Shown here: piece by piece, positions 1 through 11,578 of the stretch
Layout of the letters: every line of letters begins with the position of its first letter
Position numbering within the stretch: position 1 is the stretch's first letter
Assembly (NCBI GenBank): GCA_037954235.1
Contig: JBBMOA010000007.1
Location: forward strand, 1,487,001-1,551,000
Direction: 5' to 3'
Origin: Aulostomus chinensis
Taxonomy: Eukaryota; Chordata; Actinopteri; Syngnathiformes; Aulostomidae
DNA length: 64,000 bases
The notes under the pieces: generated by a model
The model's input: the letters and a program-made list of their open reading frames with translations, nothing else
Told to the model about the DNA's origin: nothing
Database searches by the model: none
Made by a program: the position numbers and the translations under genes

Positions 1-155
1 TGTGTTTTGTGTGTGTAGCCATCATCACCCTGGAGGAGTTCATCGAGGGAGCGCTGGATGACGATTGGATCCGAGAGAAGCTGGAATGTGATCCCAGTAC
101 TGTGAGGGTGGAGAGGCCCCCGACGAGGGACGCTGCCTTGGGGAGCCACGGTTGA
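1..155 (+). CDS. Terminal coding exon of an EF-hand calcium sensor (GCAP / neuronal calcium sensor family), partial
   Basis: An AG acceptor at 17-18 is followed by an open frame from about 19 that ends in TGA at 153-155. The peptide starts IITLEEFIEGALDDDW, which is the end of a final EF-hand loop and its exiting helix as found in guanylate-cyclase-activating proteins and neuronal calcium sensors (ITLEEFI is the usual wording). A short tail with ECDPSTVRVERP follows. Only the last ~45 residues are in the window, so the EF-hand count and any N-terminal myristoylation site cannot be seen. A fish guca1-type gene is my best guess. A hippocalcin or visinin-like protein is possible, because the tail CDPS resembles the hippocalcin C-terminus. 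The family assignment is fairly safe; the member is not. Confidence 0.6.
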   Translation, partial: CFVCVAIITLEEFIEGALDDDWIREKLECDPSTVRVERPPTRDAALGSHG

Positions 156-2104
156 CCTGGGCTGGGTTCATCTGTTCAGGAGGTGCAAAGAGAGGAGCAG
201 GTGTGTGTTTGGACTGAAGCTTCTAGGAAACATGGTGTCACAGTCAGCTGGGTCACTTCAGGGTCACTGCTGGAGCCTGAGAGGCGGTGCACACATTGAT
301 CGATGAGGTCATTTTAATCCAAGTGAGTGAATTGATTCCAGCCTCAATGTTGGTTTTTTTCCTGCAGAGACCAGCTTTGTGTTTAGGTGAGGTTTGTTTT
401 CTATGACATCATGTAACCCTATGACATAATCATGGCTGTCATCACCTGATGATGCACATTCAGCAAATTCAACTGGTATGATTTAAGACCATTTCTTGTC
501 ACTTGAATACTCCTACTTCATTTCTGAGAGAACTTTTTAAAACATTTGTTTGTCTTCTCTACATTTCTCTGACAGCAGTTGTAACTCTCAGGAATATTAA
601 AAACTCCACCCTGATCATCGATGACAAACCTCTGCCTGCATCTTTGTGCGTCAGGATGAACCCTCGTGAACGTGAAAAACCATCTTTGTACAAACTTGAA
701 TGCTCAAAGCTTGTTTTACTTTATGGATGTATCAGTACCCGACGTCTACGCCTCGTTAGACATTCACCGGGAGGTTTGATTGGACGACTTTGGTGTGGTT
801 GCGTTGCTTCTGACAACATAAAGGGGGGACACACACACACACACACACACACACATCATTCGTCATTCATGTAAGGTTCTTAAAGAATTAAGGGAGGATG
901 GAGGACACCGCATTTCCAAAGTTTACAACTTTTTATCGACCTCACACAGTTGAACCCTGACATTAAAGTTCAGCAGTTCACATTTTTCTCTGGTAAAAGC
1001 AAAAGGAGCCGACAACCACTCGTCTTCTCTGTCAGTGACTCTAAAACTCAGTAAATACGTTGACATTCCCTTCAGGACTGAGGGCCTTTTCAGTGATGAC
1101 ATCATCATCATCGAACAACACCTGAGTATCGTCAGCAGCAGGTCTGTGGAGACACCACACATCAGCGCTGATCCTGGGCTGATTTGTTGTCACTTTGACC
1201 TGAACATGAATCCAGATTTTGATCACTGATGAAAGCTTTTGTAAGGGAAATTGAAATATTTGAAAATCAAATAGCAAACACTTAAGTTTCCAGGAATGCC
1301 CTCGTTAACCTGGTGAAAGGCGCTCCAGGTACTGACGCCGATCCTGTCGAGTGTTGTTCTTTAGGTGTAACACGAGTCCTCCCACCCTCCAGGGGGGTGG
1401 GGGGCTACACTGAGGTTTGTGGAGGGCGTAGAGATCCTGCAGCTGCTTCCTCTCATCATTCAGGAACGTCTGCAGCAGACCAGCTCTGCTATTCAGTCGT
1501 CCCGTGTTCAGCCAGTAGGGGTCGCCACCGTAAACCATCCCAGTGTTAGAGGGGGCCACTTACCACTGATCCGCTGCTCTCAGGAGTCAGAACTGAACAA
1601 GAGTGGTCAAAAATCAGCCGTACCTCTGCTGGCGATGGCACACTGGCGTCACCAACACACCACCAACTGGTTGGGAACCTCTGGTCCGCGTTAGTCTGAG
1701 ACAGTGAGGGAGAATCCAAACTGATCAACCCTGATCACCAGACTCGCTCTGGGGCACCCAGTTAGTCCAGAGAGGGGGAGGGCAGACAGTTATGAACTAA
1801 CTGTTCCAGCATTCCATCAAGTTCATCAAACACAGTGTACAACAAGTTTGCTAATTAAGAAATGCTGCTTAGCATCAGCTCTTTTTTGCAGCTGAAAAAT
1901 GGCAGCCATGGAAAAATGGGGATGAAAACGACCAGGACTGAATGAGTGAAAACTTATTACAGACATGAGAAACGAGTCAAACAAATCAAGATTCGTTCAA
2001 CAAATAAACAACATGAGGAAGAATAAAATGACAAAATAATTTCTTTAACAAGCACAAGCCTGAACAATCCTGCCTGCCTCCAAGATTCATGAGATGAATA
2101 AACC
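156..2104. other. Non-coding stretch: 3' UTR of the upstream gene, then intergenic DNA
   Basis: The start of this stretch is presumably the 3' UTR of the EF-hand gene. The only canonical AATAAA noticed is at about 2003-2008, which is far for a UTR, so the true end is unknown. A short CA microsatellite lies at 829-853. Open frames here are short, overlap on both strands and match nothing I recognise. No gene is called. Confidence 0.5.
829..853. repeat. (CA)n microsatellite
   Basis: About 12 uninterrupted CA units lie between non-repetitive flanks. This produces the poly His-Thr end of a spurious open frame. Confidence 0.9.
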
Positions 2105-2178
2105 TCTACCTATCTAAATATATACAACTAAATATACTATATTTACAATTAACATGTGGCCTATTATGTATAAATGTA

Positions 2179-2234
<56 letters not shown>

Positions 2235-2259
2235 TATATATATATACACACACACACAC

Positions 2260-2301
<42 letters not shown>

Positions 2302-2377
2302 TTATACATAATAGGCTACATGTTACATGTTAATTGTAAATATAGTATATTTAGTTGTATATATTTAGATAGGTAGA
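2105..2377. repeat. Large AT-rich inverted repeat (palindromic MITE-like element) with a TG/TA/CA microsatellite loop
   Basis: The left arm at 2105-2180 (starting TCTACCTATCTAAATATATA) is repeated in inverse complement at 2298-2377. The arms are almost identical apart from a 7-nt insertion (ACATGTT-like) in the right arm near 2320-2330. Between them lie TG, TA and CA dinucleotide runs. Because of this symmetry the two strands encode the same spurious 15-residue peptide ending. No clear target-site duplication was seen. It could be a foldback element or a MITE with long terminal inverted repeats whose centre has become a microsatellite. Confidence 0.8.
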
Positions 2378-2389
2378 ACTAAAAAGGAA

Positions 2390-2612
2390 TTTCGGAACCT
2401 CAGGAAGAGTTCCAGGCAGGTCCGACCGGGAGGAGGCCCCGAGGCCGACCCAGGACACGCTGGAGGGATTCTATCTCTGGGCTGGCCTAGGAGCGCCTCA
2501 GGATTCCCCCTGAAGAGCTGGTGGACGTGGCTGGGAGAGGACAGTCTGGGCTTCCTTGGTGAGGCTGCTGCCCCCACGACCTGGACCAACTGGATAAGAG
2601 GAGGAGGAGGAG
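2390..2612 (+). mobile_element. 3' tail of a decayed non-LTR retrotransposon ORF
   Basis: From 2446 one plus frame reads RPRTRWRDSISGLA, a stop, then ERLRIPPEELVDVAG. This matches the C-terminal end common to many fish LINE polyproteins (GRPRTRWRDYIS...LAWERLGIPPEEL...VAG). It contains an in-frame stop and downstream frame breaks and ends in a GGA-rich tail. The remnant is dead and 5'-truncated. The LINE family is uncertain (Rex/RTE- or L2-like). Confidence 0.7.
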
Positions 2613-4034
2613 GAGGTTCAAGTTCAGGTTCAAATTGATGAGATTTAGAATCGTGTTCTGTCCCGATATTAACTTCCTCTATGACCTAACAACCTCGATC
2701 AAGACTCCTGGTGGATTCACAAGCAAGCAGGTGTCGCTTCACCCGACCGAAGAACGCCCGGGAACGTCCCCCTAGTATCTAACTATAAATGACGTTAACA
2801 CTTCGCTTTGAGTTGTTATTTCATAGCAAAAGTGAAACAAAATAGTTGTAATAATTCAGTCTCAGATGGCTTTGAGGGATTGAGGGCTTTCCGATGATTA
2901 AGCACGTTAAATCTTTAAGAAAACGCTCCACTTCCACTCAGTGCACTCAGCTTGCTAAAAGCTAACGGTCCTGCGGGGACTCGAGCTGCGCATGTGCAGA
3001 GGACAGGGTTTCTGGCTCTGGAGAGGGCGGTAAGTACATATATATCACCTCCAAAATAGATTTATTCCCTTAACAGGGTCACTAGACTGGGACCCTTTGA
3101 ATTACTATATGAATTACACTTTGTTTGCAGTCAAATGGTGTGACTGAATCATTTCTTGCATTCATCTACACGTGCACAAGCGCTTACATTTGTTGTCCAA
3201 TCACCTGCATAAATTCTCCAACTTTATTGCACCGAACATAGAAGCACCTTCAGAGCTCGCATTCTCCTGGGATCAAAGACAGAAAGATAAAAGGAAAAAG
3301 CAGCCAACCAGTATCACCTGACAGTGGACCTCACGTCAAAGGTACAAACTATGATAACAACACGTGCTGCACGGAAATACAAGTACAAATCACTGCTAAA
3401 CTCATGTAGTGGAAATGTGTTTATTCCCAAATCAAATGTTTACCTTTTATGTTTCAGTACATTCTCATACATTTAAGATTATAATTCCTCATTGCACTGC
3501 ATTTCATAGAAAAAAAATCAAATACACCAAATGTACAAAGGAAGTACAATAAAATCTTGAAAAATGAATAAATCTATACAAGGGGAAGTTATGCGTCGAC
3601 AAGTCTTTTTATCCTTCTCACTGTTTCTGCGTTATTCAGGGTTGACGGACATCAAAAATAAACTCTCATGACTTTTCAACACGTTGGGGGACAATTTCAG
3701 TCTGGGAACTGTTGGTTTTTGTTTTGTTTGTTGCATATTATTGTGACGCAGCCTGGAACACTGATATAATTAGTCATGGCATTGATTTATTCAAGTGTGT
3801 GTGAGAGAATCAGACTGCCTGGACTTGATAACCATGAAAAGTAGAAACACTGAATTTGAAAAACAGTGGAGCCAGCAGTTGAAGTCAGGCCTGTCAAATT
3901 AAAAGGTTGTTTCTTTATTTTTGCAAGGATCAGATCCGATGACGTTTTGCTCTCTGTAATTGGTACATTGCGCTTGTATTTGAACGACCGAATAGCTCAA
4001 CACCTTCAGCCTTGAACTCTGACGAAAACCCAGC
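2613..4034. other. Intergenic stretch with no recognised gene
   Basis: Mostly AT-rich DNA with no convincing coding frame on either strand. A GCGCATGTGC sequence near 2987 resembles an imperfect NRF-1 site, but no CpG-rich promoter or first exon could be linked to it. Confidence 0.5.
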
Positions 4035-4229
4035 TTGACGGTTGCTCATTTTCAAATTTATCAGTGCAACTGCTCACATCCAATTCTACAAATAGCAAAA
4101 CAGTTCCCTCCTCTCTGCTGGCTGTGTGTCGGCGGTCACAGTGCAGGAGCCCCAAGGGCCACAGGATTTCTGAATCTCAAAAACCAATTAGATGTTGGCA
4201 AGGAAATCATTAAAAAGAAAATTACGATA

Positions 4230-5458
4230 AGAATTATTTTGTTCCAGAGGCTCAGAAGGATCTGCGACAATATTGAAGATTTTGATGACCAAGCAAGAGA
4301 CATGCACCACAGATCTACCTGGAGGGGTTATGAGGAATCTCTACTTAACCAAGCTGTGTCCAAAGCCAGATCATGTGATAGAAAATCGTTGCTCACCAAT
4401 TCAGCCTGCGAACATCAGCTACCTGGCATCTGATGTCAGACGCATCGGCACAAAGAACTGGGAGGTCATCCGGATTGACCCTCCACTTGCCACGGTATCC
4501 CCAGAGACCCCTGGATTCGCCTTCAGAAGAGCTCCCACCCTCAAGGACAGCCTTGTGAGGAGCCCATGCCCCCTGCTCCAAAGCCTACGACCCGGCTCCC
4601 CAGACCTATCGGTACCTTCGGTTGCGGCTCACGCAGACACTGATAACATCGACAGAAGCAGCACTTCCCTGAAGTTTCAGGCACGAGGACACTCCACTGG
4701 AAAAGATCTGCCAACTGTGACAGTAAGTTTGTGGTGTACAGGTCAGAATGTGACCGTGGCCGTTTCTACCTGGGCCCTACAAAGCGTGGATTTAAAGACA
4801 GACCGGCGGAACACAAACATGCCATTAGGACATTGCAGAGGCTTGAATAAGCTTGAGAAGTTACCCTTTGTCAGTGCTGCTAGCAAAGTCACATCCCACA
4901 GGCGGAGCAAGCCAGCGACAGTTCCACAGAAGGCCACTGAGAAACGTAGTCACAAAAATAAATGATGATGTCGGTTTATTAGTCTGTCAAATGAATGAAC
5001 TTACAAAATAACAAAGCTGGCTAAAAGACTCTGGTAACCAATGAAGCAAACCACAGACAAGCAGGGAAGAAACCCGTTGGCTTCGCACCCAGCGACCTTA
5101 GAAGGTAAGTAGACTTTTTCTCCACAGGCACCAAATATCATCTAAACATGAAATCTAGAATGCGTCTAACATTTTTAACCCTATCATGAACTTCTAAATG
5201 TAATCATGTATCAATAAACAATTTTCCTCGTCAAATAGTGTAACTTTTATCACATATTATTAACTGTTCTTATATCCATGAACTGTTCTCTGGCCACTAC
5301 AGACATGGAACCCCAATTACACCATAGTCCCCCACCAGGCGAGGGGCGGCAACAGACCCAAAGGCCTCCTTCAGCAGGAGACGTTCTGGATAGATCAGCT
5401 CAAGGCCACCATGTTCCCAGGCCTCAATGAGGAAACAGATTTTTCACTCTTTCTATAG
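4230..5458 (+). mobile_element. Degraded Penelope-like retroelement (3' half: RT tail, GIY-YIG-like domain and C-terminal end)
   Basis: Three collinear conserved blocks are read in shifting frames. First, 4245-4400 encodes RLRRICDNIEDFDDQA...RGYEESLLNQAVSKAR, the post-RT segment typical of Penelope-like polyproteins. Second, 4405-4570 in the next frame encodes NWEVIRIDPPL...FAFRRAPTLKDSLVRS. Third, 4722-4850 in another frame encodes FVVY, GRFYLGPTKRGFKDR and AEHKHAI, a diverged GIY-YIG endonuclease core. Far downstream, 5345-5458 encodes GGNRPKGLLQQETFWIDQL and PGLNEETDFSLFL before a stop, the conserved C-terminal end of this family. At least two frameshifts and an interrupted 4850-5340 segment show that it is inactive. 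The RT catalytic part is absent. Confidence 0.75.
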
Positions 5459-5766
5459 CCCTGCTAGCTCCGTGCCTTCCAGGGCCGCGCTGTAGACCCT
5501 GATTTGACTGAGTCGAGTCCTCCTGATCCAGATCTTTCTCCTACTTGTTAATTTTCCCCTTTTCATTTTACTTTTCTGTGTTTTTCATTGTTAATTTTTG
5601 GGTGCTCCCTTACTTCTTTGTGACATTGTCTTTCTGTTTCTTTTGCCTCAGGCCTGTAAAAGTATTTTGGTATTTGCATTTAAAAATGTTTTTCTTTTTT
5701 CTTCTAAGGAAAGCACTTTCCCTTTATTTGGTTGTTCATTATGATTCTTCACTATGGGTTTGATGG

Positions 5767-6134
5767 GATGGCGCCCGGTGGAGCAGGGGTCCTCCCAGTG
5801 GCCCCCCATCAAGAAGGTTGTGGGTGGAGCCCCGGCTGCAGCACGGGGTCTTTCTGGGTGAGTCTCCATGTTCTCCCTGTTCCTGCTGGGTTCTCTCTGG
5901 TACTCCAGCTTCCTCCACAGTCCAAAGACATCAAGAGGGACCAGGTTAATCCAGACTCTAAATTGACCGTAGGCGTGGCTGGGAGAGCCAATGGTTGTCT
6001 GTCTCTATGTGTTGGCCCTGCCATGGACTGGTGACCTGTCCAGGGGGAAGGCTGCTGGGATAGGCTCCACCCCCACCACCCTCAACAGGAGGAGAGGGGG
6101 AACATGGAGGGATGGATGGATGGATGGATGAATG
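5767..6134 (+). mobile_element. tRNA-derived SINE, copy A (V-SINE/HE1-like), near full length
   Basis: The 5' head contains CGGTGGAGCAGGGGTCCTCC, a degraded tRNA A-box region. It is followed by AAGAAGGTTGTGGGTGGAGC, where the B-box should be but is mutated. The central body carries ACTCCAGCTTCCTCCACAG and CCAAAGACAT. The LINE-like 3' part has CCTGTCCAGGG and GCTGGGATAGGCTCCA and ends in a (GGAT)n tail. Three more copies are in this window (31603-31963, 57113-57472, 59015-59273). Copies A and B are almost identical. The family name is a best guess; the SINE nature is supported by the head, body and simple-repeat tail. Confidence 0.8.
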
Positions 6135-6499
6135 ATTGATGGTCGATGGATGGGCCTACAATATTCAAAATGACTCCTCTTAAACAAATAGCTTTGTTAT
6201 CACGTAACCCAATACAACGTTTTATAGTGAAAAATACACGGAGTGGTGTGAAAGCTTGAAGGGAAACACATCATTGTCTGTTGGAACAACTGTCTCACGG
6301 AATGTCCGTGCTCAGGGACGCGAGTTTTCCGGGGTTTTCTCAAGTCGCTCAACGCGAATTAAAAGTATTCATACTGGACACGAAGGACAGGATACACTAC
6401 AAAACTGCTGTATTATTTCGTATTTGGTCTTGGCGCGTTACCCTGGATTTGTTCCTGATTGTCCAGTTTGTGGAGTTCGCTTCCAACAGTGAACGGTTC

Positions 6500-6756
6500 A
6501 ATAGTGACTGGGCATCTTATTCCCGACGCTCCGCGAGGTCCGTGAACGCGGCAGGACGGCCGCGGCAGGGCGGGATTCTCCTGCAGTGACGTCCCAAGTT
6601 TTCCAGCAATCTTGTCACTTGGACATCATGGCGTAGCGTTGTGGACGCTCGGGGGAGACTGGTGGGCCTGGAGAAGTTGAGAAACGAGGCGCCGCGGAGT
6701 TTCGAGTCGGACTCACCGAAGGAACCTAACGGGAAGCTTTCAGGAGTGATCGGCGG
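6500..6756 (+). promoter_or_regulatory. ppfibp1: CpG-rich promoter and non-coding first exon of ppfibp1 (predicted)
   Basis: CpG density rises sharply at about 6500-7200 (for example CGCGGCAGGACGGCCGCGGC). A TGACGT half-CRE lies at 6587-6592 and a strong donor (GG|GTGAGT) at 6757. The next usable exon is the ATG exon at 15071, whose first 16 nt are untranslated. A 5' UTR exon here followed by an 8.3-kb first intron is therefore the simplest model. The transcription start itself is not visible. Confidence 0.6.
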
Positions 6757-9700
6757 GTGAGTTTGTCGCGCCGCGGTTGTGTTTTATTCTTTTTTTTCTT
6801 AGTTTTTTTTCTTCTTTTTTAACCCGAAACAAACGGTTGTTGTGCCTCGCGCAGATTAACGAACCGAAGTTACACGTTTGTCTGTAACGACGCTGTTTGG
6901 TTTTCCCACGAAGCTGAACTACCCCCCCCCCCCCCAACTTTACAACGGTAACTGCCTCTAACCGAATAGAACTTTAATTAAATTCGGCTGGAGTTGTTAG
7001 ACATTAGCCCGGGGATCCGGTGTTGCTAGCTCGGCTGGTCCTCCCGGTGGTAACGTCGGCGCATGTTAACACCGTGGGACTTCACCAGGCGTCGGTCCGT
7101 CTCGCTGGTCCAGCCTGTCTCCGAACCCGAACCCGAACCCGAACCCTGACGTGTAACCCAGCCTGGAGCCTGCCTCCCTCAGCACGGGTCATTGGAGGTG
7201 ATCCGACATGATGAACCCAGGCTGTAGTGGTGGTCGGTTTGTCCGGAGTTTGCTATCGCGGACTTGGACTTCTGCGGCAAGGATGGATCAGCTGTTGTTT
7301 GGCCTGCAGCTGATCTGCAACTGTTCGTCTCTCTCCTTCCCAGCGGAAGCCTGCCTGGGTAGAAGTGGAGAGCAGGTGCTCTGCAGCCCTGAACTCAGTA
7401 AATCACTGCGACCGTTGTGGTCCTGGAGCTTTTTAAAGTACCTCTGAGTGTTTCCGCCGACATTAATTATCATGTGGATTTAACGGGAGCCTCCCAGATA
7501 CTCCGAACGTTTCCTGTCTCAACTGCTGCAAAAATGCAAGGAATTCGTTTTATGGGAGATGTGAAGTGAGGCAGGATTTGGCTGTGGGGTTGCGGCAGGC
7601 CAACAGTTTTTAGTTACGCACAGACATGGAGGACCATGGAGGACCATGGAAGGCTCAGGTCCACACAAGAACCGTTTTGTGTCAACCTGAAGCCGGTACC
7701 TGACCTTCTGTAACTCGTGTGCTACTACTGCTGAATAGCCAAGTGAAGGAGCTCACAGTGCTGTTGAGAGTACGAACAGAATGTTACCTGCTTGCCCTCC
7801 ATGTAGATCCTGGCAGGAGACGTTTTTATACTTTCACTACTTTGTACTTTCAGAACGCCATCTTTTGTGTGTGTGCTCTACTCTGCATCAGTCACAGATG
7901 CGTTAGAAGCTTCTGATTAAAGCCTCAGGTGGGAGAAAAGCTAATTCAGATCTACAACCACTCATGTAGGCCTGGTCGTGAGGTGGTGTAAAATTAGTGA
8001 TGATGTACTCTGCCCACTGGCTCAGGTTGGAAATAGCTGCCGGTTATTCCAGAGCAGCGCCCTGCAGAGTGGATGCCTCAACTACTCGAATAAATCAGCT
8101 GAGCAGAGACACGGTTGCCGTACTGCACGGCTTCATTTCACCATTGCACTGGTAGACAATAACTGAAGCCCCGTCATGAGATTTAATCCCAGCAGACGCT
8201 CAGCACATAACTATTTGAAGCGTCTTGTGTTGGCAAACTGCTCAGGGTTAGAGTTCCATAACTGTGGCTGCATTGTGGGACATAAGATAGAATATTTAAC
8301 GCTTGCTTTTTCATCATAGCCCCTCATTCACCTGTTTACCCACTGATGGTGGCAGAGCTGCCTTGACAGGTGCTGGAACGTTCATCAGGGTCAACTCATT
8401 GTCTTGCTCAAGGACACTCGGGGACAAGAGGAGCTGGGGGTCAGAGCACCAACCTCGGCATTAGGGGGCAACCAGCTGTATGGCTGTGCCACACAACACG
8501 TCATACATCTCTAATCGTCTCGAATCTTTGGGTTTTTTTGTTGTGTTTTTTTTTACTTTTTACAATGTTTCAATTTGTCGTCCTCCTGTCAGAATTTTTC
8601 TCAGGAATTTTAATTCTAATTCAGAGGTATTGTTTACTATTTGATGCCTTTTTTGATCATTGTTTTTGCACAGCCTCCAACATTACAACAAAAAATTAAA
8701 TATTAAGATAGAAATTTAAATTTACAGAGCTCAACCCCTGAGTCGTTGTAGAGTAACAGTCATAGTCATTATTATTTTTTACCCCCTCTGAGTTTCCGGC
8801 CTGAATGAGGTAAGAGATGAAGAAAATGAGTCAGGATGAAGCTTTTCCTGAGGAAACATCACGTAAAGTTGACGTCCTAGTGAAGGGCTGCATGTCGCTA
8901 ATTATGGAAAATGTCATTATGTGCTAAAACCTGTATTTCTCCCATCATCTCCAAAGAACTGGCCACTTTCTCTGTTACATGGATAAAAAAAGAACAAGGA
9001 AAGCAGCAGCCTTGGTTCTGATTTATGCCAGCTCTGTGAATTCCTCCCTCCCCAGGCCTTTTTACCAGCAGCGTCCCTTCACGGGCTGTTGAAGCCAGTT
9101 GCATGGCTGCTGTAAACACTTTCTCCCCTGGGACATGATCATAGTATTTTGCTTTGTATTTCCTGTGTGTGCAAAGTGTAGTGGTCCTTCCAACACTGAG
9201 GAATTACAGATGTTCTCCTCTGGATACCAGTAATGCCTCATGTCTCTGGAGTGTCCGGCGAGGTTGGGATATAATGGTTGTTCCCGCCTTAAGGGGCCAC
9301 AGATGATGGCTCAGAAAAACCATTATAGTGGGCCACTCTGCCTCTGTATTCATTTCTTAGCATGTCTCCATGAATGACCACGGGGCAAAGCTGCTTTTGG
9401 AGGGGTTTTTACCGGCTTTATTTTGAGGCACTTTCTATCTGAAAAGCGTAGAGGCAGGCAGGTGTTGTTGAGCGTAGCGTTGCATTGCGATTCTCTCTCA
9501 GTCTTTGTCTCCTCATGCCCCTCAGTCAAAATACCCCGGTATGCTGAACAATGGTGCTCTGTGTGTCTTATGGTGGCTGTAAGTGGTGCGTACAGAAGGT
9601 AAGACAGTGAGACGTTGTCTCGGAGAATGATGCTTGCATGTTCAACGTTTCTGAGATGTCTCCTTTGGTAGCTACTAGGCACAGATGGAATATACATACA

Positions 9701-11189
9701 GGCCTGGTGCAGATGTTCTCCTCACGATGCTCTTTTATCCAAGAAAGATCAGTGCCTTGTAAAACATGTCACTGGTGCCAGCCGCTCACTTGTACCCTAA
9801 AACCTGCTGTGGTCCCTGTTCTTTGTTTGGTGAAGCCAGAGCGACAGCTGTGGTGTTTACATATGACTAACATACGGCAGAGGCATCCCAGGACCTAAGG
9901 ACAGAGAGCACAGCCCTGTAATTAGACTTCTTTGTTCTGCTCAGATCTGTCTGGACTCTGCTGGCATCATCCAGTGGATACAGACATGCTCCTTACACTC
10001 TTTTAGCATTGATTGACACATGGACAGCAGATTTGTGAGCGTGCCTGGTCTTGGCTGGGACAGTTTGAAGTATGTTTGCTAGAAGCCATGTGTTAACCGG
10101 TCCCATATTTGCCTGTCTGGTGTGAGAGAAGGGCTGACTAAGGTTTTGAAAGAGATGCCCTGCAGGCCTTTACTCTGAGTCAAAATATGTTGTTGTACGC
10201 TGTGATGTTATAGCCAGTTTTAGTGTCAGAGTTTATTTAGAAAGTGTAGTTTGGCCAAAGGGTTGATTTAAGTTGCACTGATAAGATATTAAAGATCATA
10301 CCTTGAATCTGTCATCAGAGGTGAAAACGCTCCATACATATGTTGGATTGCAAACGATTCATGAGTTTTCCATAATTTGTGCAGGAAGTCGATCTGATAA
10401 ATGGCAGATAAAGGTTTAACCCAAATAACGATGTCTTCAGTATCGGATTACATCTGAACTAAACATCTGGAGCGCCAGTGTGGGACCGATCAGACTAAGG
10501 AGCTCTCGGTGGCGGTCGAGTTTTAGAGCCGTGCTTCCCCACCGATCCGCTCCTGTGGTGGAGTGAACACCTGCATCTCGACTCGTCCTTCTCCGCCGCT
10601 CATCATCAATCTGCAGGACAAACGTCTGCACAAGATACGAGAGCCATCAAGCTTCAGCAACACTGCAAAGGACCATGACTGCAACCAGCAACTTCATGGT
10701 GCATTCACTGACACCATTACACTGTAAATTCGTCAATCCATTCTAAAGTTTGGAAAAAGTGGCGCAGTTGATATTGTTCTTATTTTCCTGTGTTAAAGTG
10801 AATAATTGAACTTTGAGAATCTAAAAACAACAACCTGCTGTGACGATGGAACAGCGATGTTAGTTATTGACACCAGCAGGAGAGGAGACTTGTGTTTGTG
10901 CTGGTTCGTTAACTTAAATCCACAACTTTCAAAAGTTAAATGTGAATTAAAATAATCTACTGCTTAAGAAGTCCTACTACATTTTCCACCAATGATGGGG
11001 CTTGGACCATGAGGCAGTGCTTGTTTGGATCATATTCACCCTAAAAAACATTATCGTTTAAAGACGTTTTTCATCTTCGCATGCCATTATTATGAAATGT
11101 TTGCATAATCAATGCAAACGTTCAACTGATGCAGCAATTCTATAAATATATTGAGGCGGAAATCATTTCCTCAACACCAGTCGGGCTGC

Positions 11190-11232
11190 GAGCCTTAACG
11201 GATAAGCGGTATAGAAAATGGATGGATGGATA
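11190..11232 (+). mobile_element. 3' tail fragment of a SINE/LINE2-type element
   Basis: ACGGATAAGCGGTATAGAAA followed by ATGGATGGATGGATAA is the standard tail of the SINE family seen elsewhere in the window. The body is missing. Confidence 0.6.
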
Positions 11233-11503
11233 ACATCTTTAGAATTCTCCTCAAAACATAATTAAGCATTTAATTTAAGCATTTTAAAATTCTCAGAGGT
11301 GTCTTGGCTCCTCTTTCGCCACTGTCCTGTCAGATTTGTATGTTTAATGAGTGCACACTTATTTTACACATAATGGAAACACTGACCACAGGAATGCTGA
11401 AATAACAGAGCGAGGACAGTGGGTGGTTTCCATAAAGTTTGAAAATGGTGCTACGTCCTAGTGTTGGACACTCCCAGGATGTGTGTGGCAGCCGATTAAA
11501 GGG

Positions 11504-11577
<74 letters not shown>
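11504..11577. repeat. (GT)n microsatellite, about 37 units
   Basis: This is an uninterrupted GT run inside the first intron of ppfibp1. It causes long Cys-Val and His-Thr runs in spurious open frames on both strands. Confidence 0.95.

Positions 11578-11578
<1 letters not shown>

Noticed and set aside
5809..6024. 71-aa open frame repeated at 31699-31929 with two changes
   Set aside because: Both lie inside SINE copies A and B. The similarity is that of the SINE DNA, not of a protein gene.
9350..9697. 115-aa minus-strand open frame in ppfibp1 intron 1
   Set aside because: No homology recognised and no supporting splice or promoter signals.
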